Shown: positions 43,690 to 53,378 of the stretch, one piece after another
How positions within the stretch are numbered: position 1 is the stretch's first letter
Layout: each line of letters begins with the position of its first letter
Assembly: GCF_038502225.1 (NCBI RefSeq)
Contig: NC_091325.1
Coordinates: forward strand, 34,268,941-34,332,940
Source of the DNA: Cherax quadricarinatus
Taxonomy: Eukaryota; Arthropoda; Malacostraca; Decapoda; Parastacidae
DNA: 64,000 nt
Direction of reading: 5' to 3'
Notes under the pieces: generated by a model
Told to the model about the DNA's origin: nothing
Database searches by the model: none
Seen by the model: the letters and a program-made list of their open reading frames with translations, nothing else
Position numbers and translations under genes: made by a program

Positions 43690-45345
43690 AGGAAACTGAA
43701 GGTATGGCACAGAATGTATCACACAAAAGAGTCAAAGAGGCATTACCAGACATCATAGCCCTCACAGAATCCAAGCTCACAGGGATGATAACAGATGCCA
43801 GCTTTCCAACAGGATGTCAGATCCTGAGGAAAGACAGAGGGAACAGATGGGGTGGAGGAGTGGCACTGGTGGTCAAAAACTGATGGAATTTTGATGAGCT
43901 GGAGAGAGGAGACAGAAAAGCAAGAGATTACATAGTACTAATGTTTCATTCTGGAGGTCCCAAGGTAGTAATTGCTGTGATGTATAACCCACCAGAGAAC
44001 AGCAGGAGGCCAAGGCGAAAGTATGATGAGAGTAACAGAGAGATGGTTGACACACTACCTGAAGTGGCCAGAAGGGCTCAAGCAAGCAGGACAAAACTAC
44101 TGATCATGGGTGACTTCAACCACAAGGAAATCAATTGGGAGAACTTGGATCCACATTGAGGCCAAGAAACATAGAGGGCTAAGATGATGGAGGTGGTACT
44201 GGAAAACCTCATGTACCAACATATAAGGGACACGATCAGAGAGATAGGAGATGAATCAGCGAGACTGGACCTAGTATTCACCTTGAGTAGTGCAGATATT
44301 GATAACATCACATATGAAAAGACCCCTGGGAGCCAGTCTTCATGTGGTGTTAAGCTTCGAATACTTAGTAGAGTTGCAAGTGGAGGGGGAAGCAGGAAGG
44401 GCTGGACAAATGAAGCCAAACTACAAGAAAGGGGACTACACAAGCATGAAGAACTTCCTCAACGGGGTTGAGTGGGAAGAGAACTGGCAGCGGAGTCAGT
44501 AGACGAGATGATGGAATATGTGACAACAATGTGCAAGCCGAGGAGAGGTTTGTACCCAAGGGTATCAGGAATAATGAAAAAAACAGGATGAGCCCATGGT
44601 TCACCCAAAGGTGCAGGGAGGCCAAAACCAAGTGTGCTAGGGAATGGAAGAAGTATAGAAGGCAAAGGACCCAGTAGAATAAGGAGACCAGTCGTAGAGC
44701 CAGAAATAAATATGCACAGGTAAGACGGGAGGCCCAAAGGCAATATGAGAATGACATAGCAGCGAAAGCCAAATCTAACCCAAAACTGTTGTACAGCCAC
44801 ATCACGAGGAATACAACAGTCAAGGACCAGGTAATCAGGCTGAGGAAGGAAGGAGGGGAGGTAACAAAAATTGACCATGATGTGAGGAGCTCAACAGGAG
44901 ATTCAATGAAGTGTTCACAAAGGAGACAGAAGAGCCTCCAGAAAGGCAGAGAGGTGGGGTACACCATCAAGTGTTGGACACAGTACATACAACAGAGGAA
45001 GAAGTGATGAAGCTGTTAAGTGAGCTAGACACCTAAAAGGCAATAGAGCCAGATAACATCTCTCCATGGGTCCTGAGAGAGGGAGCAGAGGAGCTTTGTG
45101 TACCACTAACATCTATCGTTAACACATCTATCGAAACAGGACGACTACCGGAAATATGGAAAACAGCAAATGTAGTCTCATTTTTTAAAAAAAAAGGACA
45201 CAGACACGAAGCATTTAACTACAAACCAGTGTCACTGACGTGTATAGTATGCAAGGTCATGAAGAAAATTATCAGGAGTAGAGTGGTGGAGTACCTAGAA
45301 AGGAATGAGCTTAACAACAACAACAGTGGAACATACAAGTAATGC
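43690..45345 (+). pseudogene. CR1-like ORF2: endonuclease and RT N-terminus
   Basis: Scattered over three frames: ALTESKLTGMI (near 43756), GGGVALVVK, VVIAVMYNPPEN, KLLIMGDFNHKEINWENL (44096-44150), DESARLDLVFTL, then linker MSPWFTQRCREAKTKCA, and RT start NISPWVLREGAEEL, IWKTANVVSFFKK and SLTCIVCKVMKKIIRSRVVEYLE up to about 45310. Numerous frameshifts and stops. The catalytic half of RT is missing. Confidence 0.8.
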
Positions 45346-45397
45346 TGAACATGTGACTTGAGAAACAGCATGGGACACTGTGGTGTGGAGTCACTGG

Positions 45398-45721
45398 TCA
45401 CTTGCAATTCTCGAAGAAATTCGGCAAATTTTGGCTAGATCCTGCTTGTACCTGTGTCTGGATGCTGAAACGTGCAGACACGACATCAGGATAACTCGTT
45501 GAGAGACGGATGTTTCTTGTGTAGGGTGATGAAGTGAAGATGACTTCATACCTCTTCCTCTCTCCGGGCAAACACAACTGCTGCGACCACCGCTTCCCAC
45601 CAATGTGAAACAGAGCTTTATTGGTAGTTCTGCTGATCGGGTGAGTGAATGATACATCTTCGGAGGCTTCTTTCTTTATTTTCAAAGTCATGGTGGGTAC
45701 ACAGGCTTGTATGTTTGTGCC
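45398..45721 (-). CDS. Unrecognised 107-codon open frame
   Basis: ATG at 45721 in a reasonable start context (gcccATGGGC on the minus strand), stop at 45398. Not low-complexity; Cys-poor, mixed charge, with IKKEASEDVSFTHPISR and KRWSQQLCLPGERKRYEV. I recognise no family. It sits in the 45345-45890 gap of the decayed LINE, so it belongs to a separate insertion or to unrelated sequence. A chance ORF is quite possible. Confidence 0.25.
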   Translation of the reverse strand, partial: GTNIQACVPTMTLKIKKEASEDVSFTHPISRTTNKALFHIGGKRWSQQLCLPGERKRYEVIFTSSPYTRNIRLSTSYPDVVSARFSIQTQVQAGSSQNLPNFFENCK

Positions 45722-45894
45722 CATGGCCCGGGAGGGCCATGCCCTCTAGCAAGAGAGGGAGTAGGACTGTTGATTGCTTCTAGGCCTCTGAGTGAGAGTG
45801 AGTGGGATGAGCATTCCACTGACCTGTGCAGGCCTAGAGAGGGCAGCACCTGAGTGCCGCAAAATATGAACTAAGCTGGCATAGGCTGTCTGTG

Positions 45895-46295
45895 CAGACA
45901 GTACAGGCTGTTTACATAAAATACTGAAAGGAATCACCAAGATGGACAGAGACAAGATGTTTAAGAGTTGGGACACAGCAACAAGAGGTCACAGTTGGCA
46001 GTTGAAGACTCAGATAAACCACAGGGATGTTAAGAAGTACTTCTTCAGTTACAGAGTTGTCAGGAAGTGATAGTCCGGAAAGTGATGTAGTGGAGGCAGG
46101 ATCAATACATAGCTTTAAGAAGAGGTATGATAAAGCTCATGGAGTGGGAAGAGAGACCGAGTAGCGGCCAGTCAAGAGGCGGGGACAGGAGCCATTAATC
46201 GACCCCTGTAACTACAACTAGGTGAGTACACACATACAGGAGCCGAGTCTCGGAGCCAGGAGCTGAGTATCGACCCCTGCAACCACAATTAGGTG

Positions 46296-46300
<5 letters not shown>
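45895..46300 (+). pseudogene. CR1-like ORF2 C-terminal tail and 3' UTR
   Basis: Pieces equivalent to KMDRDKMF, THRGHSWQLKTQINH-like and RVVRK blocks of the 34.4-kb copy, then the 3' UTR with two copies of the terminal motif. Followed by (CA)n. Confidence 0.7.

Positions 46301-46335
<35 letters not shown>
46299..46335. repeat. (CA)n microsatellite
   Basis: Directly follows the LINE 3' end gtgagtac; may have grown from its tail. Confidence 0.93.
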
Positions 46336-46339
<4 letters not shown>

Positions 46340-46719
46340 TTTAATAACATTCACAATTGTGTGTCACTCGTTTATTCCATAAACATCACTCTCTTTTCTT
46401 ACTCTAAGATTATTTAAATACATATTCACATGCATACACACACATCTTTAAATCCATTGACATGAACATACATAGAATATTTAATTTCTTACTAGCTTAC
46501 TGTACTTACTTTCTTGAATGCTCGTCAGTCTTAAAGAAATGTTTGTATTGCTTCTAGACTGTGTAGGTCCCAGTTTGTTGTGAGGAAGAAACTGGAAAAA
46601 AACTGAAACACTGAAGCAACAGCTTCATCATACATATTATTATTGGCACTAAGAATTATTCTACAATCCTAACACTTGCCTAACATTTTTTTAACAAACT
46701 GGCAATAGTTGGTGGAGCT
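46336..46719. other. Unassigned AT-rich sequence
   Basis: No gene or repeat recognised. Confidence 0.45.
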
Positions 46720-46734
46720 TTTGGCGCTTTCTCT

Positions 46735-46780
46735 GTATAGCCCTTGTGGCTTAGCGCTTCTTTTTGATTATAATAATAAT
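46735..46780 (+). mobile_element. 46-bp remnant of AAT-tail SINE (second subfamily)
   Basis: Only the 3' end (gtatagcccttgtggcttag to the (AAT)n tail) is present, flanked by an exact 15-bp TSD tttggcgctttctct (46720-46734, 46781-46795). A clear case of extreme 5' truncation during retroposition. Confidence 0.92.
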
Positions 46781-46849
46781 TTTGGCGCTTTCTCTGGACT
46801 ACATATAAGTCGGACACTTACTTAAGACTTATCAATGCTGAAGTACTTA

Positions 46850-46980
46850 CCTCTTACCAGTGCCGAGGGACTGATAACTTCAAAACATTTCTTCACGTCT
46901 TCCACCATGTCCAGTAATGATTCTTTGTACTGGACTGATGAAACCGCTAGTTAGTGAAAGTGTTCATTTTGAAGCAATCG
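46850..46980 (+). ncRNA. Hammerhead-like repeat, old copy
   Basis: Contains CTGATGA at 46935-46941, then a degraded helix II (aaccgctagttagt) and GAAAG. Flanks share gactgataact and catgtatct-type words with the foldback at 47140-47460, so it is an older single-arm relative. Confidence 0.5.
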
Positions 46981-47189
46981 AAATATTCCACATGTATCTT
47001 AAGAATATAATTATATATAGTGTTTAGTATTAATATAATAATATCACAGCTACATAATAAACAAAGCTAAGTGCTTTGGGTATTTTAAATCATTAGTAAT
47101 TCCCTAAATCTTCAAGATTTGTTCATCTATGAACCCTGGGTTGAAGAATTGAGACACTTATGCAACATGTGGGAATCTTTATTGAAGAA

Positions 47190-47217
47190 ACGTATCGCCA
47201 CACAGTGGCTTCATCAG
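47190..47217 (-). ncRNA. Hammerhead ribozyme-like core (left arm)
   Basis: Minus strand CTGATGA, helix II GCCACtgtGTGGC, then GATACG. Intact first block and helix II; one core A (GAAA to GATA) is changed. Confidence 0.6.
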
Positions 47218-47381
47218 TCCAATACAAAGTAGAAATGGGTAAGGGGAGGAGGAGTTTGAAGTAATCAGTCCCTCAGCCTGGAGTCCATGTGTTCAGTCCA
47301 TCACTCTTGTAGGAAGTACAGGTTGAGGGACTGATTAACTCAAACTTCTCCTCTCCTTACCCATTTCTACTTTATATTGGA

Positions 47382-47412
47382 CTGATGAAGCCACTGTGTG
47401 GCGAAGTGTTTC
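47382..47412 (+). ncRNA. Hammerhead ribozyme-like core (right arm)
   Basis: CTGATGA, helix II aGCCACtgtGTGGC, then GAAG. The first core block and helix II are intact; the last A of GAAA is G. Cleavage activity doubtful. Confidence 0.6.
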
Positions 47413-47499
47413 TTCAATGAAGATTCCCATATGTTGCATAAGTGTCTCAGTTCTTCAACTTGTCGGTTTTCATAAACCATTCATCACAGAACTCTGGGT

Positions 47500-48595
47500 T
47501 GCAAATACACAAAGCTCTCAAAAACATTTATGAGAATTCAAGTTCACCTGAACTTAAGGAAAAGAATCCCCCAATTGTAAGCAAACATCCTTTATTCCCA
47601 TCTGTCATTTATGTGGTATTAAAGGACATAAATGTCCAGACTGTCGTAAGAAAATACAAAAAGTTGGTAGGTGTTTTATGGACTGTGATAACAAGGCACC
47701 ATTCTGCTATAGAACGGTCAATGGAATTAATGTATCAACCATATGTGACACAGGATGTAGGTACATAGTAATTTCAAACAAACTATTCCTTAACCTTAAA
47801 ACCACTCATGCCTCTACTATCCTTTCAGACTACCTGGGGTGTATTGGCACATTACCTAGACTCCGTTGTTATATAAGATGTAAATGGTTCACAGGTTAGA
47901 CCAATGCTGTACTAGCCCTCATCACTTCTTTGTACTGATAGCTAATGAAAAAGGTGCCGTCCAGCCTTCTGAGGTTCACCATATGTCACCATTAGTGGAC
48001 AAAAGTTTTTGAGCCCCTAGACAGTTCTGTTTCAGAAACTGCCATTTCTAGAGATAATAGTATTTATTTGAAGGTAGAAACAGATGATGCTGCCCTCAAA
48101 AGTAAGGTAGCAGAATCACCTCTTCACTTGTTAAATGAGAGTGAGGATGTCTCATCCAACGCTATAAATGTCTTACTAGGGCTCAGACCAAAGCCCAGAC
48201 ATCTTCTACAGTTCGTCTTTTGATTTTCCCAGACTTTAAACCTCTGGAAATATCCAAGGATGACTTTGTCAATTTGTAACCTAATTGCCGACCACTTTAG
48301 AATTGCCATAAGTTTGCTACAAAAAAGAAAGTTATTCACAGGAAAAACATTTCTTATAAATTTGAATATATTAAGTATGTCCTATATAAATCTGTGTTTA
48401 AAACCAATTCAGAGGAGACAGACTCCTCTACCTTAGTGGTTCCGAGCCAATTCAGGGAGACTGTTCTTAAAATGACCCATGACCTTCCAGTTGCCGGGCA
48501 AAATGCCATTCTTTAAGGTACCGTTTGAAATGGTGGCTATTGACATTGTTAGTCCTTTATTCCCACTTTCATCTGGAGGACATAGATTCATTCTA
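47500..48595 (+). pseudogene. Ty3/Gypsy-type Gag-Pol remnant (knuckle, protease, integrase start)
   Basis: The frame ending at 47899 has CHLCGIKGHKCPDC-like zinc knuckle (47603 onward) and a protease-like ICDTGCRYIVIS (DTG). After a degenerate stretch, an integrase-like segment appears: TDSSTLVVPSQFRETVLKM, then VPFEMVAIDIVSPLFP and GGHRFILTL (48519-48600), which matches the start of the Gypsy integrase core including its first catalytic Asp. RT and RNase H are missing or unrecognisable. The integrase is cut by a Tc1-like transposon. No LTR found. Confidence 0.7.
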
Positions 48596-49465
48596 ACCTT
48601 AGTGGCCAAATCATTAGGTACACCCTTCTAGTACTGTACTGGGTAGGCTTCCTCTTTGTCTCCGGAACAACTTGAATTAATTGTGGCCTGGTTTCAGCAA
48701 AGCGTTGAAAACATTCCTTCCTTAGATATTCTGGACTATGTTGACATATAGGCATCTTGTAGTTTCTGCAGATTTGTCGGCTGCACATTCATGCTGCAAA
48801 TCCCGCGTACCACCACATCCCAAAAGTTTACTGCAAATTCTCACCATACCATTTGCATGTCTCAGCAGAAATCACGATCTGTCAGACCAGGCGACGTTTT
48901 TCCAATTTTCAACTGTCCAGTTTTGGTAAGCCTATGCCCGCTATAGCCTCAATTTCCTTTTCTTAGCTAACTGAAGAGGATCCCAGTGTGATATTGTGTT
49001 GCTGTAGCTCATTCACTTCAAAGTTCGACGTGTTGAGCTGTCAGAGATGCTCTTTTGAATATAACTATTGTAATGCGTAGTTATCTGAATTACTGTTACT
49101 TTCCTGTAAGCTTGAGATAGTCTGACCATTCTCCTCTGACCTATTTCATTACCAAGGCGCTTTTGTCTACTCATCTGGATACTCTGTGTTTTTCACAACA
49201 ATCTCTGTAAACTCTACAGACTGTTGTGCGTGAAAATCTCAGATCAGCAGTTTGAGATACTCAGCACACCTCGTCTGGTACCAACAATCATTCCACGGAC
49301 ATAGTCAATTAGACGACATATCTTGCCCAGTCTAATTGTTTGGTCGAAACAGCAACTGAACCTCTTGCCCATATCTTACGCACTGAGGTGCTGCCACGTG
49401 ATTGGCTGATTAGATATTTGTATTAAGCAGTTGTAAAGGTGAACCTAATAAAGTGGCCATGAGTG
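48596..49465 (-). mobile_element. Tc1/mariner-type DNA transposon, decayed
   Basis: Ends in inverted repeats (left ccttagtggccaaatcatta, right reverse complement cactcatggccactttatta) flanked by TA on both sides (48594-48595, 49466-49467). On the minus strand, degenerate transposase shows sequence like TVENWKNVAW, then SRFLL and, near the left end, ECFQRF...KRKPTQYST, resembling the C-terminal DDE half of Tc1-like transposases. About 870 bp, shorter than a usual 1.3-1.6 kb element, with many stops. It sits in the Gypsy integrase. Confidence 0.75.
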
Positions 49466-49467
49466 TA

Positions 49468-49897
49468 TACCAATTCTCAAACAGTCATCGATTACTTCCA
49501 CTTTTGAAAGATACAAATACATGCAATGCGCTAATCAACACAGCTTATTTATGCAGGTATTGTTACATAAAGTAGTCCACTTGAAAATAATCCTTGACAA
49601 ATGTAATCCTGAGAACCGTATTAGCCCTGAAACAACAGACAGTTTTCAGAGAGCATTTCAGTTTGCTTCAGTAAATTTTCTCGTTGCCATCCCATGATGT
49701 TAATACTCTTGATCACTCGGAAATTGTCTTCATGTGTTGCGTAAACCATAATGCTTCAATAATTCTACGACTTAATCCGTAGTTTGCTTTTTTTATTTAT
49801 AAGGTGGAAGCCTAGTCATGGCATGTTATGATATTATCTAACCTCTTTGCTAGAGGAAAGTCGGCAGAAATCATTTAACTAAAATCTCCACTGAGAT
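49468..49897. other. Possible continuation of Gypsy fragment, then unassigned
   Basis: A short frame LKDTNTCNALINT near 49500-49540 could be the integrase resuming after the Tc1 insertion; it is too short to be sure. The rest shows no feature. Confidence 0.3.
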
Positions 49898-49902
49898 CTG
49901 TG

Positions 49903-51079
49903 TATGGAAAATTTTCTAGGGTGCTTACCTGTATGTACCTCAACATTATATACATACCAGTAATCTCATTGGGAGACAATCATATTGTTTACCGTAGTCA
50001 CCCCGTGTAGACATGTGAGAAAACTTAACCACCCCTGGTCGCACCAAGTGGTCCCCTCGACCTCACAATCTTATCCATATCTATCCGAGACCAGTATGGA
50101 TTGGGTAGCACCCACAAGTACGGTGCTACTAATTAATTGTGGACTGTATAGATTATATTAGTTTAGCTGAATGAAGGGGAGGGGGGTAGGATACACCTGG
50201 ATACATCCGTCAAGGAAAACATTTGTACATAATCCCAATACTTACCAGATGTTCTCTGGTGGTCACTTGATGTAGCTGGATCACTCGTAACCTATCTAAT
50301 TATAACATACCACTACTGGCCAGTCTAAGGTTGCTATAACTAGAAGGGTTACTTAACTGTGGGTGATTGATATTCCTCATTTCTTGATTCACCATCTCAT
50401 TTTCGATGTCCTGCTACACCGACACGATTCTCATTCCAGCAGGACGAGGTATCCGCTGGTTTGTCCTGCTTTAGACATCGTGACTCAAGGAGTTCCCTTT
50501 CCTCGTCTCGTTAACAACGAGGTCTAGCGTGTTCACTCGGAGCAAACGACTTATTTCACTTCACATATTCTCTTAACTTAGCGTTATTATCATTAATTAC
50601 ATTACAATTCACAAGACGATTTAACGTCTCATAACTATTATACAAACTAGAGGTCACTCCATTAAGATCTGAGACCGATGCGTGATGATTAATCCAAGGG
50701 TAATTTTCCCCAGGACACAGTCCATTGTGGCGCGTCAGTCACCCGGTCCTTCTCTTATCACACTTTTACCACTCTATTACTGTGGTCCCGTAAATCCCGT
50801 TCCCTCACTCTCCACCAGGAACAATTACGACACTTCTTATTATGAAATGAGGCCTGTATTAATCCTTAGGCCACCGTGAACGTCAATTTCGTGGTTCCAT
50901 GTTTTCTCAGCTTCCTCACCACCATTCAAAACAATACGCACCCTCCCCCCCGCACATCCGCGCATGCGCAAAGGGAACTCTTGGTTCTACTCTTATTTTC
51001 AAATACATTTTTGACCCATATAGACACATTAAACACCTATTAGGCACTATAGTTTCGGAAAATCAAAAAATTTTCCACA
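49903..51079 (-). repeat. BEL-2 3' LTR
   Basis: On the minus strand begins TGTGGAAAATTTTTTG and ends TTTTCCATA; the normal terminal CA has become TA by one substitution at 49904. Confidence 0.93.
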
Positions 51080-51147
51080 CTGCGGCCGGGCGGAGGTCGT
51101 TGCTAGACGACTTACATAATGTGGAGTACAATTTTTTCCATCTTCAC

Positions 51148-51690
51148 TGGCCACCCATATTTATTGAACTCTCAAAATGGACTAATTGGTGTTCCATTCT
51201 CTCAGGGGCATAAGCCTATGCTCCCTGGATTAAGTTATTGGGCATACTGGAATTTTGAGACTTTACCAATAACAAGTCTCTCAGTATCCCAAGTCAGCCC
51301 TAGCACATTACTGCATATAGGCACCAACTCCATGGCCATCTATATTTATGGATCCCTCAAAATGGACTAATTGGTGTTCCATTCTCTCAGGGGCATAAGC
51401 CTATGCTCCCTGGATTAAGTTATTGGGCATACTGGAATTTTGAGACTTTACCAATAACAAGTCTCTCAGTATCCCAAGTCAGCCCCAGCACATTACTGCA
51501 TATAGGCACCAACTCCATGGCCATCTATATTTATTGATCCCTCAAAATGGACTAATTAGTGTTCCATTCTCTCAGGGGCATAAGCCTATGCTCCCTGGAT
51601 TAATTTATTGGACATACTGGAATTTTGAGACTTTAACAATAACAAGTCTCTCAGTATCCCAAGTCAGTCCCAGCACATTTCTTCATTATT
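51148..51690 (+). repeat. 185-bp tandem repeat, about three units
   Basis: The word caaaatggactaatt recurs at 51173, 51358 and 51543, exactly 185 bp apart; the whole units are more than 95% alike by eye. It lies between the pol remnant and 3' LTR of BEL-2, the region that in an intact element holds the end of pol or the 3' UTR. Confidence 0.93.
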
Positions 51691-51873
51691 TCATTAACCC
51701 CTTCACATATCCTCATTAGTTCCTCTTCAGTTGACGTCACACCCGGAAATTGTCCACATAAGATTATTTACCCAATTACTTCGCTCAGTGGACCGCCTGT
51801 GCATTTAAGGTGTGCATTTATCGTCGCCTGAAGTAAGAACAATTTATTATTTAACTGCTTATTAATTATATCA

Positions 51874-52233
51874 TTATAAGCAGTCAACAGTTTTGGTGTC
51901 TTGCTCAGTTCGCAGAGCTGGGCCCTTTAACTGTCCATACGCCATCCTATAATTAGTAGGTAATTCTGGACGGTCAAGCTTCCACGGAAGTCGCACCCAG
52001 TAATGTCCAGATTCACATTTAACATCCTTCAGGTATTGTTCCTGAGTAAAGGAATCATTTGGACTTTCCTCATTTACATTAATCCCTATGCTGTCCAGCT
52101 CCCACAAATTAGACTGGTTCAACATCATTCTCGATAGAAGAATACTTGTACTGGGTTGACCTTTCATGAGTAAGACACCGTGACCGTATTCACTACTTCC
52201 TCTAGTCATTATTACTAGGCGGTAGTCTGCCAT
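51874..52233 (-). pseudogene. BEL-2 Pol, segment before RT
   Basis: SSEYGHGVLLMKGQ, LWELDSIGIN, then YLKDVKCESGHYWVRLPWKL and MAYGQLKG, parallel to BEL-1m 7686-7872. The frame stops at 51874, where element homology to RT ends; RT is deleted. Upstream, the protease region overlaps the next frame and seems broken. Confidence 0.78.
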
Positions 52234-53121
52234 ATATTACATGGCCCGTACCAGTGTTGAGGAGAGTGACACCGTATGGTTTTGGGTTTATGCCCTTTAT
52301 CCTGAACTTTTACATCCAACACCGGCAAGGCTACCTCAGCTAGGCCATCATTATTGCCATTAGCTGCAACCTTTACATCAGTCACTGTAGTGTCAGGGTT
52401 ATTAACATTATCATTATTGTCACCATTATTATAAGAATCACATACAACCCTGCACATAACTGTATGGTGCTTTCCCTTGTTGCATTGATAGCAACTGTTC
52501 AATTTGGTATGACAATCCTTTACATTATGATTGTCTAGACATCTGATAAATCTGTCAAGTTCTTTCATTCTTTCCACTTTAATGTCCCATGAATTACAGG
52601 CATTACAATTTTTAGTGAAATGAGTACCCTGGCAGAAGAGGCAGTCTCTCTTTTCCTTGCCTGACCTCTTATTAACTGGGTTACACTTACTGAGGTACTT
52701 ATTCCTCTTACCTTGATGTGAGGAACCACTATTACTGATTCCTGACTTGATATGTGCCTATTTAACTCTTAACTATGATTATTACCACTGGGATTATTTT
52801 TCCCCTTTGAGGCTTGACAGATACTTCAGAGTCATTATGTGTTATATCCTTAGAACTGTTTGGCTGACTGGTCTGCAATTGAACAATTAATTCCTGCCGA
52901 CCTAGTCTGATTTCCTCCAGACCGTACTATGGAGGTTTTGGCAAACACACCCTTTGCATTAATAGGTTGATCAACTGCCTGGCTTACACCCTTTAATTTA
53001 TTCAAAGCCTTACTTTTACAAGACAGTTTTTCTTCCAATTCGTAATGTTGATTAATTAAAACATTCATTTCCATTCCATCTGCACAATTCTCTAGCAGAT
53101 CTCTTTCACAGTCTTTAAACC
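52215..53121 (-). pseudogene. BEL-2 Gag C-terminal part with zinc knuckles
   Basis: 53121-52850 continues the Gag frame from beyond RTE copy C (WFKDCERDLLENC, then YELEEKLSCKSKALNKL). After a broken stretch, 52680-52430 holds Cys/His motifs (CLFCQGTHFTKNC-like at about 52640-52600, CYQCNKGKHHTVMC near 52490). Frame 52577-52215 follows to a protease-like end. At least two frameshifts. Confidence 0.72.
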
Positions 53122-53378
53122 ACAATTTATTTTTTATTATCACACCGGCCGATTCCCACCAAGGCAGGGTGGCCCGAAAAAGAAAAACTTTCACCATCAT
53201 TCACTCCATCACTGTCTTGCCAGAAGGGTGCTTTACACTACAGTTTTTAAACTGCAACATTAACACCCCTCCTTCAGAGTGCAGGCACTGTACTTCCCAT
53301 CTCCAGGACTCAAGTCCGGCCTGCCGGTTTCCCTGAATCCCTTCATAAATGTTACTTTGCTCACACTCCAACAGCACG

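Larger units (their letters stand above)
42620..46300 (+). mobile_element. CR1-like LINE (family C2), plus strand, longer copy
   Basis: ORF1-like region, endonuclease, RT start, then a foreign or deleted stretch (about 45345-45890), then the RT C-terminal tail and 3' UTR. Its RT and 3' UTR (caccacaattaggtgagtac type) match the element at 34430-36135. The 3' end motif occurs twice, at about 46207-46226 and 46280-46300, as a short tandem duplication. Confidence 0.83.
47140..47460. repeat. Foldback repeat with 142-bp inverted arms (Penelope-type terminal repeat)
   Basis: Left arm 47140-47281, right arm 47319-47460, spacer 37 bp; the arms are about 90% identical by eye. Each arm contains a hammerhead-like core (minus strand 47217-47193, plus strand 47382-47406). 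Penelope-like elements are known to carry such ribozymes in their terminal repeats and to form inverted copies; here no RT or GIY-YIG coding sequence lies between. Confidence 0.8.

Noticed and set aside
45746..45976. Minus-strand 76-codon frame
   Set aside because: Overlaps the antisense of the CR1-like tail; no independent support.
51148..51690. CRISPR-like or prokaryotic repeat array
   Set aside because: 185-bp direct tandem repeats without spacers inside an LTR element.
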